A stretch of DNA of 64,000 bases from assembly GCA_963735495.1 (NCBI GenBank), contig CAVTLG010000009.1:744001-808000 (forward strand), written 5' to 3'. This DNA comes from CAVTLG01 sp963735495. Lineage in GTDB: Bacteria > Chloroflexota > Ktedonobacteria > Ktedonobacterales > Ktedonobacteraceae. Position 1 is the stretch's first letter, and every line of letters starts with the position of its first letter. This document shows positions 52,216 through 64,000 of this stretch, piece after piece. A program made the translations under genes and the position numbers. The notes beneath the pieces are model-generated. The model saw nothing but the letters and a program-made list of their open reading frames with translations, ran no database searches and had not been told where the DNA came from.

Positions 52216-53400
52216 ATGCTGATCTACGAGTACAAGTGCGCTGGCACCAAAGCGCAATACGCTGCCATTGATGAAGCTATAGGCACAACGCAGTTCATCC
52301 GCAATAAGTGCCTGCGACTGTGGATGGATACTCGTGGGGTCAGCAAAAATGATCTGCAATGCTATTGCTCGATTCTCGCGAAGGAGTTTCCCTTCGCCAA
52401 CCATCTCAACTCCCAGGCACGCCAGGTTGCAGCAGATCGCGCCTGGTTCGCCATCTCGCGTTTCTACGAGCACTGCAAGGCCAGGAAACCTGGCAAGAAG
52501 GGCTACCCACGTTTCCAGAAAGACAACCGCTCTGTGGAGTACAAGCAGACCGGTTGGAAGCTTGAGTCTGATGGCAGGCACCTCACCTTCACTGATGGCT
52601 GTTGCATCGGTTGCCTGCGTCTGGTTGGCAATCCAGGTCAACGCATTAGCCACTTCCCCGTGCAGGAAATCAAACGGGTCCGTCTGGTACGTCGGGCCGA
52701 TGGCTACTATTGCCAATTCTCGCTTGATGCCATCCGTCAAGTCAAGCACCCATCCACAGGGAAGCACGTCGGCATTGATATCGGTCTGAAAGCCTACACC
52801 ACCGACTCTGATGGCACTACCGTTGAGAATCCTCGCTTCTATCGCAAAGCGGAGAAGAAGCTGAAGCGTCTGCACCGTCGCCTCAGTAAAAAGCAGAAGA
52901 AGAGTAGCAACCGCAAGAAAGCCAGGAAGGCCCTGGCAAAGGCGTATCTCAAGGTGCAAAGGCAGCGTGAAGATTTCGCCCGCAAACAGGCGAACGCGTT
53001 GGTCTCGTCTCGCGACTTGATTGCCTTTGAAGATCTGAAGATAGCCAATCTGGTCAAGAACAAACATCTCTCGAAGAGTATCCACGATGCAGGTTGGGGC
53101 ATCTTCCTGAACTGGGTGAAGATCTATGGAGCGATGCATGCTATTCCTATCATAGCAGTCCCTCCGCACTTCACCAGCCAGGACTGTTCGGGCTGTCACA
53201 CACGGGTGAAGAAAAGCTTGAGTGTGCGCACGCATATCTGTCCCTCCTGTGGTCTGGTCCTGGACCGCGATGAAAACGCGGCCCGTAATATCCTCGAAAA
53301 AGCTGTCAGTACCGTGGGGCACACGGCAACTGGCACTCGCAACCCTCTGAAACAGTCAGAAACGCCGCGAGCGCGTCTAGCCTTCGGCTCATCTGACTGA
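52216..53400 (+). CDS. tnpB: IS605-type TnpB RNA-guided nuclease
   Basis: A 394-residue OrfB protein. It starts MLIYEYKCAGTKAQYAAIDE, as TnpB proteins do, with AAAGGAG nine bases upstream. RuvC residues Asp188 (HVGIDIGLKAY), Glu272 (AFEDLKIANL) and Asp352 (DRDENAARNIL), and a zinc ribbon Cys324/Cys327/Cys342/Cys345 (CSGC, CPSC), are all intact, so the protein should be active. A Lys/Arg-rich helix (KKLKRLHRRLSKKQKK) lies between RuvC-I and II. There is no tnpA, so the element is non-autonomous. The last 19 codons lie within the second copy of a structured RNA motif. Confidence 0.95.
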   Translation: MLIYEYKCAGTKAQYAAIDEAIGTTQFIRNKCLRLWMDTRGVSKNDLQCYCSILAKEFPFANHLNSQARQVAADRAWFAISRFYEHCKARKPGKKGYPRFQKDNRSVEYKQTGWKLESDGRHLTFTDGCCIGCLRLVGNPGQRISHFPVQEIKRVRLVRRADGYYCQFSLDAIRQVKHPSTGKHVGIDIGLKAYTTDSDGTTVENPRFYRKAEKKLKRLHRRLSKKQKKSSNRKKARKALAKAYLKVQRQREDFARKQANALVSSRDLIAFEDLKIANLVKNKHLSKSIHDAGWGIFLNWVKIYGAMHAIPIIAVPPHFTSQDCSGCHTRVKKSLSVRTHICPSCGLVLDRDENAARNILEKAVSTVGHTATGTRNPLKQSETPRARLAFGSSD

Positions 53401-53516
53401 GAGGAGGAAGAGTGCGAACGCTTCTGGACAGAAGACCGCTACGCGCCGTTCCGCAAGGGCGACGAGCACGTCATCTGGTTGAAGGAAGAACCCCCGTGCA
53501 TTCATGCCGGGGAGTG
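53345..53516 (+). ncRNA. Candidate omegaRNA of the IS605 element
   Basis: Covers the end of tnpB and the element right end. The 5' part (53345-53407) is the structured block with outer stem CAGTCAGA/TCTGACTG and an AGCC-TTC-GGCT hairpin; the 3' end is the right-end hairpin 53491-53514 (CCCC...GCAT/ATGC...GGGG). In known elements the guide sequence would be the DNA just beyond this hairpin, here from about 53517. The RNA itself is inferred. Confidence 0.6.
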
Positions 53517-53672
53517 TCAGTTCTAAGCACATTTCAGGTTATAATCAATACAAGAGTTAAACAAGATGCGCTTGAAATTCAATAGAAGGCTGGAAGTACA
53601 AATTTTATGTCCAACATGTCAGGTCGCGAGCATCCTGGCACTTATTTTGTGAAGGATGGCTGCAAAAAACGC

Positions 53673-53701
53673 TTGACAACGCGCTCACGTTGTGGCATAC
53701 T
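53673..53701 (+). promoter_or_regulatory. rRNA promoter 1
   Basis: TTGACA (53673-53678), 17-bp spacer, CATACT (53696-53701), within a context AAAAAACGCTTGACAA shared with promoter 3. Confidence 0.75.
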
Positions 53702-53777
53702 ACCCCCTGTCACCGCGACGACCACGAACGAGCCTGACAACCGGCCCGCACGTCTCAGCCAAAAGGGGTATCCCCAC

Positions 53778-53806
53778 TTGACAGAGCGGTCCCACGGTGG
53801 TAGAGT
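53778..53806 (+). promoter_or_regulatory. rRNA promoter 2
   Basis: TTGACA (53778-53783), 17-bp spacer, TAGAGT (53801-53806). Confidence 0.6.
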
Positions 53807-54047
53807 AACGAAGCTGTCGCATGCAGACAATCACTGACCGGCTGGTTGGTGCTCCTGTCCTCATCCGCTGACCTTGTGCCACGCTAACGTGGCTCCTCTG
53901 GGATCAATCGCTTCCCTGATCGTGCTCATACCTTGAGCTTGACCGTGGGCCTTCCAGCCATGCAAACGGCCTTGTCTCCTTGGGTGAGGCCCTCCTGGAC
54001 CGGCGAAACCATCCTGAAGGACGAGCAAAAATTCGTCAGAAAAACGC

Positions 54048-54076
54048 TTGACAAACCGCCAGGGATATGCGATACT
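54048..54076 (+). promoter_or_regulatory. rRNA promoter 3
   Basis: TTGACA (54048-54053), 17-bp spacer, GATACT (54071-54076), in the same AAAACGCTTGACAA context as promoter 1. It lies about 310 bp before 16S; the leader in between has no gene. Confidence 0.75.
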
Positions 54077-54389
54077 ACTGCTACTGAACGAGAACGAACG
54101 CATTGAGCGTTCTGATGGTGATGATGTATACCAATCAGTGATTGGTGAAGGCCCACGGGTCCACATCATCCGGGCAACTTGAACAACTGAAGAGTGGAAA
54201 GCAGAACTGGAACTGGTCGTTGTTTTTAGGCAACGGGAAAGCAAAACGGTTCCTGTCAATTCGCTTTCATGGTTCACAAGGCCATGGGAGCACAATCTGC
54301 GAACAAGCCAAGCAATAATTTGCCTTGGTCTGGATCGCAACTCAACATGCATTTTACCTATCTCCGCAGGAGATGGGTGATATAACAAC

Positions 54390-59092
<4,703 letters not shown>

Positions 59093-59158
59093 CTCACCCT
59101 CGTGTGTGTTTGTTCTGTGAGGGGATGAGATGATGCGCTGCTTCGCTCTTGTGCGCAG

Positions 59159-59193
59159 CGCGCTCGGCAAAATTGAGGAAATTGCTCTTCGGT
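59159..59193 (+). other. 3' half of the pre-23S processing stem
   Basis: CGCTCGGCAAAATTGAGGAA and the following bases up to TCTTCGGT are the reverse complement, with few changes, of 56009-56042 in the 16S-23S spacer. This is the expected RNase III-type processing helix bracketing 23S. Confidence 0.75.
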
Positions 59194-59217
59194 TGCATGA
59201 CTAAGTAAGAAAAAAAA

Positions 59218-59247
59218 GTCAATACTCTCGTGGTATTGGCTTTTTTG
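59218..59247 (+). terminator. rRNA operon terminator
   Basis: GTCAATAC (59218-59225) pairs with GTATTGGC (59233-59240, one G-U), 7-nt loop, followed by six T and preceded by eight A. Confidence 0.92.
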
Positions 59248-59408
59248 TGTTATCAAACACGGTATAGTAGAAGATCTATTTTCTCTTGTCTAATTTAGCT
59301 AGTTTTAATACCTTTCTTACATCGTTTTATTGACATGTAGGCTAAAGTATATTACAATTGAAGTATCGCATTCGTATCCTGGTTGTAGTGATGTAGAAAG
59401 GTTGAAGC

Positions 59409-59807
59409 ATGTTGATGCGAAGATTAAAGCGATGGTTGGCACCATTTATCCGTGAATGTCTTCTCGCGGATAAACATATGCGAAACTGGGCACTTGTATT
59501 CACTTGCTTATCTTGCTCCCGATCAATCTCCATTCATGCACAATTCTGTTCTTGTTGTGGCAAGCGGCTGCTTCCAATGAACATCGACCGTGTAGTTCGT
59601 TTTCAGGATACCGACCCTATTGATATAGTAAACACGAAACCTCTTATCCCCATCTTGACGTCGCAGGTAGAATATTTTCCTCCTGCTACTATCAAACTGC
59701 GTCCTTTTCTCGGCTATGTGAGAAGATATCGTGGAGCGTCTGGACCTTCGGGGCCAGCGACAATGGCTCATCGAGAGGTTCAGGAGGCAGAGCATGTGTT
59801 TTGGTGA
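59409..59807 (+). CDS. Small zinc-ribbon protein
   Basis: A 132-residue protein of unknown function. A basic N-terminal helix (MRRLKRWLAPFIREC) is followed by a zinc ribbon CLSC...FCSCCGKRL (Cys-x2-Cys repeated), of the kind found in bacterial zinc_ribbon_2/DZANK proteins. The rest, from about residue 60, has no motif; it ends in a Gly/Ser/Pro-rich and then acidic stretch. AAAGG lies nine bases before the ATG. A hairpin follows the gene. Confidence 0.6.
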   Translation: MLMRRLKRWLAPFIRECLLADKHMRNWALVFTCLSCSRSISIHAQFCSCCGKRLLPMNIDRVVRFQDTDPIDIVNTKPLIPILTSQVEYFPPATIKLRPFLGYVRRYRGASGPSGPATMAHREVQEAEHVFW

Positions 59808-59858
59808 AAAATGTAGCTTGAAGCAACCGTAATATTGTGATCGCCTACTATCGTATCG

Positions 59859-59881
59859 GGCCGAAATATGGCATTTCGGCC
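59859..59881 (+). terminator. Hairpin after the zinc-ribbon gene
   Basis: A 9-bp perfect stem GGCCGAAAT (59859-59867) with ATTTCGGCC (59873-59881). There is no U-tract. The rest of 59808-60253 shows no gene. Confidence 0.45.
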
Positions 59882-60253
59882 TCCTCATTGGCTGTAGAAC
59901 GCCTTTTTCTTCCCGCGTCATCTTAAGATTTTGCTCGTCCACAATGGTAGAACAATTGTTAGAGATTACCGTCATAGCGTACAAAATGGGTGATTTTATG
60001 AGACGTCCTACGTTTTTGGTACGTTATTGTTGACCTCTGGTATTTCACGAGCTATGCTTTAAAAGACATAACATCTAGCCCTGTTCTCTATCATACCTGC
60101 TGGTTGATGGCTTTGTGATCTAAAGCAGTGAAAAATCGGAGCAGCGCATGTTTGTCGGAAACTCTATGCTCAGATCATGTGACAAAACTTCTTCTACAAA
60201 GCGAGTGTTTTACCTAATACATAGGAAACGAAGAGACGCCGAGGAGCTATATC

Positions 60254-61156
60254 ATGGTAGTACCAGATACTTCGCAGGAGGGTAACGCTTTTCTGCATAT
60301 AATAGATCCTGCTTGTCCTGCTCAAATCGCCCGTTTATTTGATCAAGATAAACTGCTGATAGAAACTGCGGGTGGCCTTTTTGCCGAGCGTACTGAAGCC
60401 GAGATGTCTGGCATCTTTGATGTGCTGGATGTGGCCTGCACTCCAGGGGAGTGGGTGCTTGAGGTAGCTCAAGCCTATCCAGAGATAGAGGTTGTCGGGA
60501 TTGACGCGAACAAAGCTGTGATTCAATATGCTCGTGCTCATGCCCGGGTACGCAGGTTGACCAATGCTCATTTCCATGTAATGGACATCTTGCAGCCTCT
60601 TAAGATACCCGATGAGTCATTTGACCTGGTGAATATTTGTCCTATTATAGGCTCTATTCCACCTGCCTATTGTCTACAGTTTCTGGCTGAATGTATGCGA
60701 GTGTTGCGCCCGGGGGGGATCATGCGTCTCACGGATGGAGATTGGGGCAGTAGTAATGCGCTGGCCTTCGAGACATTGAGCGGTATAGGTATACAGGCTC
60801 GGCAAAAGGCCGGGCAGACCTTTTCTCCTACAGGCAGAACCACTGGTCCTTTGCAAATGATGACACATCTGTTGCGTAAAGCAGGTTTTCAGAATGTGGG
60901 TTATAAACCATATATACTTGATTTTTCCTTCGGATCACCCATGTATGAGCAGATGGCGCGGAACTATAGTATCGCATTCAAGCTTGTGGAGCCTTTCCTG
61001 CTCAAGATGCAGCTTATCACGCAAGAAGACTTCGACCATCTTTACGACCGGGCTTTGCTTGAGATGCTGTCGGACGATTTTTGTGCAGCCTGGACGATGC
61101 TCACTACATGGGGCGGAAAGCCGCAGGAATCGTCCGTTTCAGATCCACTTACTTAA
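60254..61156 (+). CDS. Class I SAM-dependent methyltransferase
   Basis: A 300-residue cytosolic methyltransferase. The Rossmann-type motifs are VLDVACTPGEWVLEVA (motif I, with Cys-Thr-Pro-Gly in place of the usual Gly-x-Gly), VVGIDANKAVIQYA (acidic residue for the SAM ribose), FDLVNICPIIG (motif IV) and MRVLRPGGIMRLTDGDWG. The substrate is unknown; a C-terminal helical part of about 100 residues could be the substrate lid. GAGGAG precedes the ATG. Confidence 0.85.
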   Translation: MVVPDTSQEGNAFLHIIDPACPAQIARLFDQDKLLIETAGGLFAERTEAEMSGIFDVLDVACTPGEWVLEVAQAYPEIEVVGIDANKAVIQYARAHARVRRLTNAHFHVMDILQPLKIPDESFDLVNICPIIGSIPPAYCLQFLAECMRVLRPGGIMRLTDGDWGSSNALAFETLSGIGIQARQKAGQTFSPTGRTTGPLQMMTHLLRKAGFQNVGYKPYILDFSFGSPMYEQMARNYSIAFKLVEPFLLKMQLITQEDFDHLYDRALLEMLSDDFCAAWTMLTTWGGKPQESSVSDPLT

Positions 61157-61228
61157 AGCTTGTCTCTACCTTCTTGCGTACTCATGCTATAGCTAAGGAA
61201 TGTGGGTTATGCACGTGCCTGGAATAGC

Positions 61229-61260
61229 AAAAGATGGTAAACACCGTTTAACCATCTTTT
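61229..61260. terminator. Bidirectional terminator
   Basis: AAAAGATGGT (61229-61238) pairs with ACCATCTTTT (61251-61260), with AAAC/GTTT continuing inside around one bulged base. It serves the convergent methyltransferase and formaldehyde dehydrogenase genes. Confidence 0.8.
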
Positions 61261-61281
61261 GCCTGCAGATAAACCTGCACC

Positions 61282-62475
61282 TTATTTGTGGATCAAACCG
61301 TGTGGATCGAACACAAACTTTCTGGCAGCTCCCTTGTCAAAGTCTATATACCCCTGTGGGGCATCTTCCAGCGGAATAATGGTCGCGTTGACTGCTTTCG
61401 CAATCTGCACCTTATCGTTCAGAATTGCCATCATCAGCTGGCGATGGTAGCGCATGACAGGGGTTTGGCCTGTGGTAAAGGAGAGCGATTTTGCCCAGCC
61501 CAAACCTATCTTGATGCCCAACTGGCCGACCTTGGCATTTTCGTCAATGGCTCCAGGATCACCAGTTACATAGAGACCAGGGATACCTATGTGCCCGGCG
61601 GCGCGCGTAATACTCATCACGTCGTTGAGGACAGTGGCCGGGGCCTCACTGGCACCTTGACCATGACCTCTGGCCTCAAAGCCAACACAATCGACTGCTG
61701 CATCGACGACTGGCTCGCCTACGATCTGTGCAATCATGTCCGGGAGTGCTGCTTTTTGTGTGAGATCGACGGTTTCGCAGCCAAAGCTTTTTGCTTGCTT
61801 CAAGCGGTCCTTATTCAGATCTCCAACGATGACCACCGCCGCCCCTAATAATTGTGCTGAAGCCGCGCACGCCAGGCCGACTGGACCGGCTCCTGCAACA
61901 TAGACGGTCGAGCCTGTTCTGACACCGGCTGTATAGGCACCGTGGTAGCCTGTTGGAAAAATGTCCGAGAGCATCGTCAAATCTAGCATTTTCTCCATGG
62001 CTTGATCTTTATCGGGAAACTTCAACAGGTTCCAATCCGCGTACGGCACCATGACATAGTCGGCCTGTCCTCCTACCCAGCCTCCCATATCAACATAGCC
62101 GTAAGCCGCACCCGGGCGTGCAGGATTGACATTCAAGCAGACACCTGTATGGCCTTCCTTACACATACGGCAGCGCCCGCAGGCAATATTGAATGGCACT
62201 GAGACGAGATCGCCTACTTTGATGAACTCGACATCGCGTCCGGTTTCAATGACCTCGCCAGTGATCTCGTGGCCTAACGTCTGGCCTTTTGGTGCTGTGG
62301 TACGACCGCGTACCATGTGTTGATCACTGCCACAAATGTTCGTCGCAATGACTTTCAGGATCACGCCATGATCGCATTTGCGATTTTGGGCCTTGAGTTC
62401 TAGTTTGGGGTACTCGATATTTTCGATTTTAACCTTCCCAGGTTCCACATAGACCACACATCTGTTGCCTGCCAT
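61282..62475 (-). CDS. fdhA: Glutathione-independent formaldehyde dehydrogenase (zinc)
   Basis: Oxidises free formaldehyde to formate with bound NAD, in the cytosol. A 397-residue protein of the zinc alcohol dehydrogenase superfamily. Catalytic zinc site CGSDQH and GHEITGEV; structural zinc loop CGRCRMCKEGHTGVC; nucleotide-binding GAGPVGLACA; the long family-specific insert CVGFEARGHGQGASEAPATV and IGIPGLYVTGDPGA is typical of the Pseudomonas putida enzyme/dismutase group. GGAGG precedes the ATG. No formate dehydrogenase or C1 gene is adjacent. Confidence 0.95.
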   Translation of the reverse strand: MAGNRCVVYVEPGKVKIENIEYPKLELKAQNRKCDHGVILKVIATNICGSDQHMVRGRTTAPKGQTLGHEITGEVIETGRDVEFIKVGDLVSVPFNIACGRCRMCKEGHTGVCLNVNPARPGAAYGYVDMGGWVGGQADYVMVPYADWNLLKFPDKDQAMEKMLDLTMLSDIFPTGYHGAYTAGVRTGSTVYVAGAGPVGLACAASAQLLGAAVVIVGDLNKDRLKQAKSFGCETVDLTQKAALPDMIAQIVGEPVVDAAVDCVGFEARGHGQGASEAPATVLNDVMSITRAAGHIGIPGLYVTGDPGAIDENAKVGQLGIKIGLGWAKSLSFTTGQTPVMRYHRQLMMAILNDKVQIAKAVNATIIPLEDAPQGYIDFDKGAARKFVFDPHGLIHK

Positions 62476-62736
62476 TCTGTTTCCTCCTTCTTTGGAAGAG
62501 CATGCGCATAGACTGAAACACAGCGATGGTTAAGAAGAGGTACGAAATACAATGACACTCTATGGAGGACGCTCTATAGAGGTGAAATACTCGCTAGCTA
62601 TATAATAGTGCGACTGCATGCGATCTTGAGTCAAGCGTGATGTAGGTTTACTCGTTTAGAGACGCATGCAGAAATGTAGCATGTAGGATGGAACATGTCA
62701 ATATGCAGTGGAATGCCATCAGAACAGACCTGGACG

Positions 62737-62961
62737 TCATAGCACGAAGGAAATTTCTCCTGAGAGCGTGTAGCAGATTGCTTGCTTATTGGGAAAGGAG
62801 ATTTTGAAGGCCCCTTCGATAATATTCCCATTTCTGTCTCTGCTCGGTTCTTCTTGTAAATAGTTGCAGATGACAGCTTCATCTCCGATCACGTCACCAT
62901 CGAAACGACGGATTAAACGTAGCGCAAATGGTGTAATCGTAATGCAGTAAATGCTTTTCAA
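62737..62961 (-). CDS. Small hypothetical protein
   Basis: A 74-residue frame with a TTG start at 62961 preceded by AAGGAG at six bases. Reads ITITPFALRLIRRFDGDVIG and AFKISFPNKQAICYTLSGEI, beta-rich and protein-like. The open frame extends to 63108 without a ribosome site. No family recognised. Confidence 0.45.
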   Translation of the reverse strand: MKSIYCITITPFALRLIRRFDGDVIGDEAVICNYLQEEPSRDRNGNIIEGAFKISFPNKQAICYTLSGEISFVL

Positions 62962-63260
62962 AGGTTTCTCCTTGTCGAATTCCCTGAAGAATAGCGCTGC
63001 CGGAGAGCCTGTTCCGGCACTCTTCTCGTCGCGCAAAATTAATCGATTGTGTAAAGAATGCAGCAATGTGTGCGCTCTTTGAGGGGCTAATAAAAGGGCG
63101 CCTCGCATGATTTTTGTAAGTATACATTATTCTAGTATTGCATAGGTTGCGGAAGGATAAAAGTACTATAATACTAGTTGAAATGGTGGAGGAAATATAT
63201 TGTAATACCGTAATGCTAGTTATATACTGCGTGCGTTTATAATTCTCCAGATCGGTCACA

Positions 63261-63345
63261 GGGAGACAACCGCAAGGGATTGTCTCTACGCGAAGAGGGA
63301 TGTGAGCCGAAGGGGAGACAACCGCAAGGGATTGTCTCTACGCGA
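63261..63345. repeat. Two direct copies of a REP-like palindrome
   Basis: An identical 33-bp block at 63261-63293 and 63313-63345 (52-bp period). Each block contains the inverted repeat GAGACAA/TTGTCTC around CCGCAAGGGA. This belongs to the class of dispersed palindromes common in cyanobacterial and Chloroflexota genomes. The rest of 62962-63370 shows no gene. Confidence 0.85.
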
Positions 63346-63370
63346 GCGGGTCGTTGATCTATAAATGAGG

Positions 63371-63410
63371 AAAAAAAGCTGCATGCACGTCAACTCAGAC
63401 GTGCATGCAG
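63371..63410 (-). terminator. Rho-independent terminator of the protease gene
   Basis: A perfect 13-bp stem (63379-63391 with 63398-63410, 6-nt loop) followed on the minus strand by seven U, 20 bp after the stop of the protease gene. Confidence 0.93.
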
Positions 63411-63430
63411 CAGGTAAAATTTTTCACGTG

Positions 63431-64000
63431 CTAGTGAACGAACTGCTGGATAACCTTTTCTATGGTGGTGGAAGGAATGGCATAGCCAATGCCGTTTGCC
63501 TCTGTGTTGGTCTCAGTATCGGTAGCGGCCAATGTTGGGATGCCAATGAGTTGTCCTTGCAGGTTGATCAGCGCCCCACCGCTGTTGCCGGGATTAATTG
63601 GCGCGTCGGTCTGGATTGCGCCGTTAATTGTGACGCTCGCCGACTCTGCTACGCTACGGTTCAGCGCGCTCACAATGCCATTTGTGGCCGTTTCTGTGAT
63701 GCCAAGCGGGTTGCCAATCGCCAAAACTTCTTGACCAACCGTCAGCTTTGATGAGTCACCAATGCTTACTACGGCCATATTAGTCGGTGGAGTGATTTTT
63801 ACAATCGCCAGGTCATCTGCCGTGTCTTCACCTACCAACTTAGCTGGCAATGATTTGCCATTGCTGAGCACTGCCGTAATTGATTGCTCACCGCTCACGA
63901 CATGGTCATTGGTCACAATATATCCACGAGAATCGATGATAACGCCAGAACCAATATCCTCACCCTGAAAGGTCGTGACCTCGAGTTCTACGACGCCTGG
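63431..64000 (-). CDS. HtrA/DegP-type serine protease, 3' part, no PDZ domain
   Basis: The frame continues past the right window edge; 189 codons are visible. The trypsin-like domain shows the catalytic His (IVTNDHVV), Asp (TADDLAIVKI) and Ser (INPGNSGGAL) with GSGVIIDSRGYI before it. The protein ends about 50 residues after the catalytic Ser (YAIPSTTIEKVIQQFVH), so the PDZ domain usual in DegP/HtrA is absent. Such proteases act outside the cytoplasmic membrane; an N-terminal membrane anchor is expected beyond the window. A strong terminator follows. Confidence 0.9.
   Translation of the reverse strand, partial: PGVVELEVTTFQGEDIGSGVIIDSRGYIVTNDHVVSGEQSITAVLSNGKSLPAKLVGEDTADDLAIVKITPPTNMAVVSIGDSSKLTVGQEVLAIGNPLGITETATNGIVSALNRSVAESASVTINGAIQTDAPINPGNSGGALINLQGQLIGIPTLAATDTETNTEANGIGYAIPSTTIEKVIQQFVH

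Noticed and set aside
52174..53322. A 382-codon open frame antisense to tnpB
   Set aside because: It is a mirror of the tnpB frame, shows no domain and has no ribosome site; tnpB on the plus strand has all catalytic residues.
59093..59217. 5S rRNA after 23S
   Set aside because: The segment lacks 5S consensus elements and is largely taken up by a local hairpin and the 23S processing stem.
59523..59984. A 153-codon minus-strand frame over the zinc-ribbon gene
   Set aside because: No ribosome site and unnatural composition; the plus-strand frame has a zinc ribbon and Shine-Dalgarno.

Overview
The window looks like chromosomal DNA (about 50 percent GC) from a filamentous, soil-type Chloroflexota, most likely a Ktedonobacteria relative. 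That assignment is an inference. It rests on the 16S/23S operon, Ktedonobacteria-style gene content (a GT39 glycosyltransferase with a Gly-rich tail, a CopC/CopD/YtkA fusion, PrimPol-type Rep proteins, many TnpB elements) and mixed ATG/GTG/TTG starts. No rRNA alignment could be run.

Layout. 1-13.3 kb is mostly housekeeping and metabolic: the end of an iron/cobalamin-type ABC ATPase, methionine aminopeptidase, a small HTH regulator, a GlsB-like membrane protein, an MFS exporter, an APC permease, a beta-CASP nuclease, 3-hydroxybutyryl-CoA dehydrogenase, a HIT hydrolase and a flavin reductase. 13.5-19.1 kb holds a cluster of very small ORFs, a membrane protein, a CCAEP-tail radical SAM protein overlapping yggX, a GT39 glycosyltransferase and a formyltransferase. 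19.3-23.8 kb is a plasmid-like replication and partition cassette: a PrimPol-helicase Rep on the minus strand, a roughly 0.9-kb control region with two oppositely oriented arrays of a 74-bp-period repeat around an AT-rich core, and a ParM-like actin with a small ParR-like partner on the plus strand. 23.8-31.7 kb carries a GNAT, membrane proteins, smc, comM/yifB and clpP. 31.8-33.8 kb is a TnpB element with an unusually long N-terminus, a decayed upstream ORF that overlaps it by 4 bp, and a structured 3' region. 34-43.7 kb has a YtkA-like protein, a CopC/CopD fusion, selD, an amidohydrolase, nth, a second GT39 protein (apparently frameshifted near its end) and a secreted alpha/alpha-toroid protein.

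44-48.2 kb is the most accessory-looking part: a disordered, repeat-containing protein overlapping a small partner, a 45-bp-arm hairpin whose only departures from Watson-Crick pairing are G-U wobbles, an ECF sigma factor, and a chain of decayed genes (anti-sigma/WD40, sugar-binding protein, permease). 48.8-51.9 kb has an Era-like GTPase, a partner protein and tyrA. 52-53.5 kb is an IS605-type TnpB gene bracketed by two copies of one structured RNA motif, one in its 5' leader and one at its 3' end. 53.6-59.25 kb is an rRNA operon with three near-consensus promoters, 16S, a spacer without tRNA, 23S, and then a terminator with no 5S gene in between. The right end has a zinc-ribbon protein, a methyltransferase, glutathione-independent formaldehyde dehydrogenase, a small ORF, two REP-like repeats and the 3' part of an HtrA-type protease.

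The most notable systems are the rep/iteron/par cassette, the G-U-only long hairpin upstream of the sigma factor, and the tnpB gene carrying an omegaRNA-like motif on both sides. Convergent genes are commonly separated by hairpin terminators. No CRISPR array and no tRNA gene was found.
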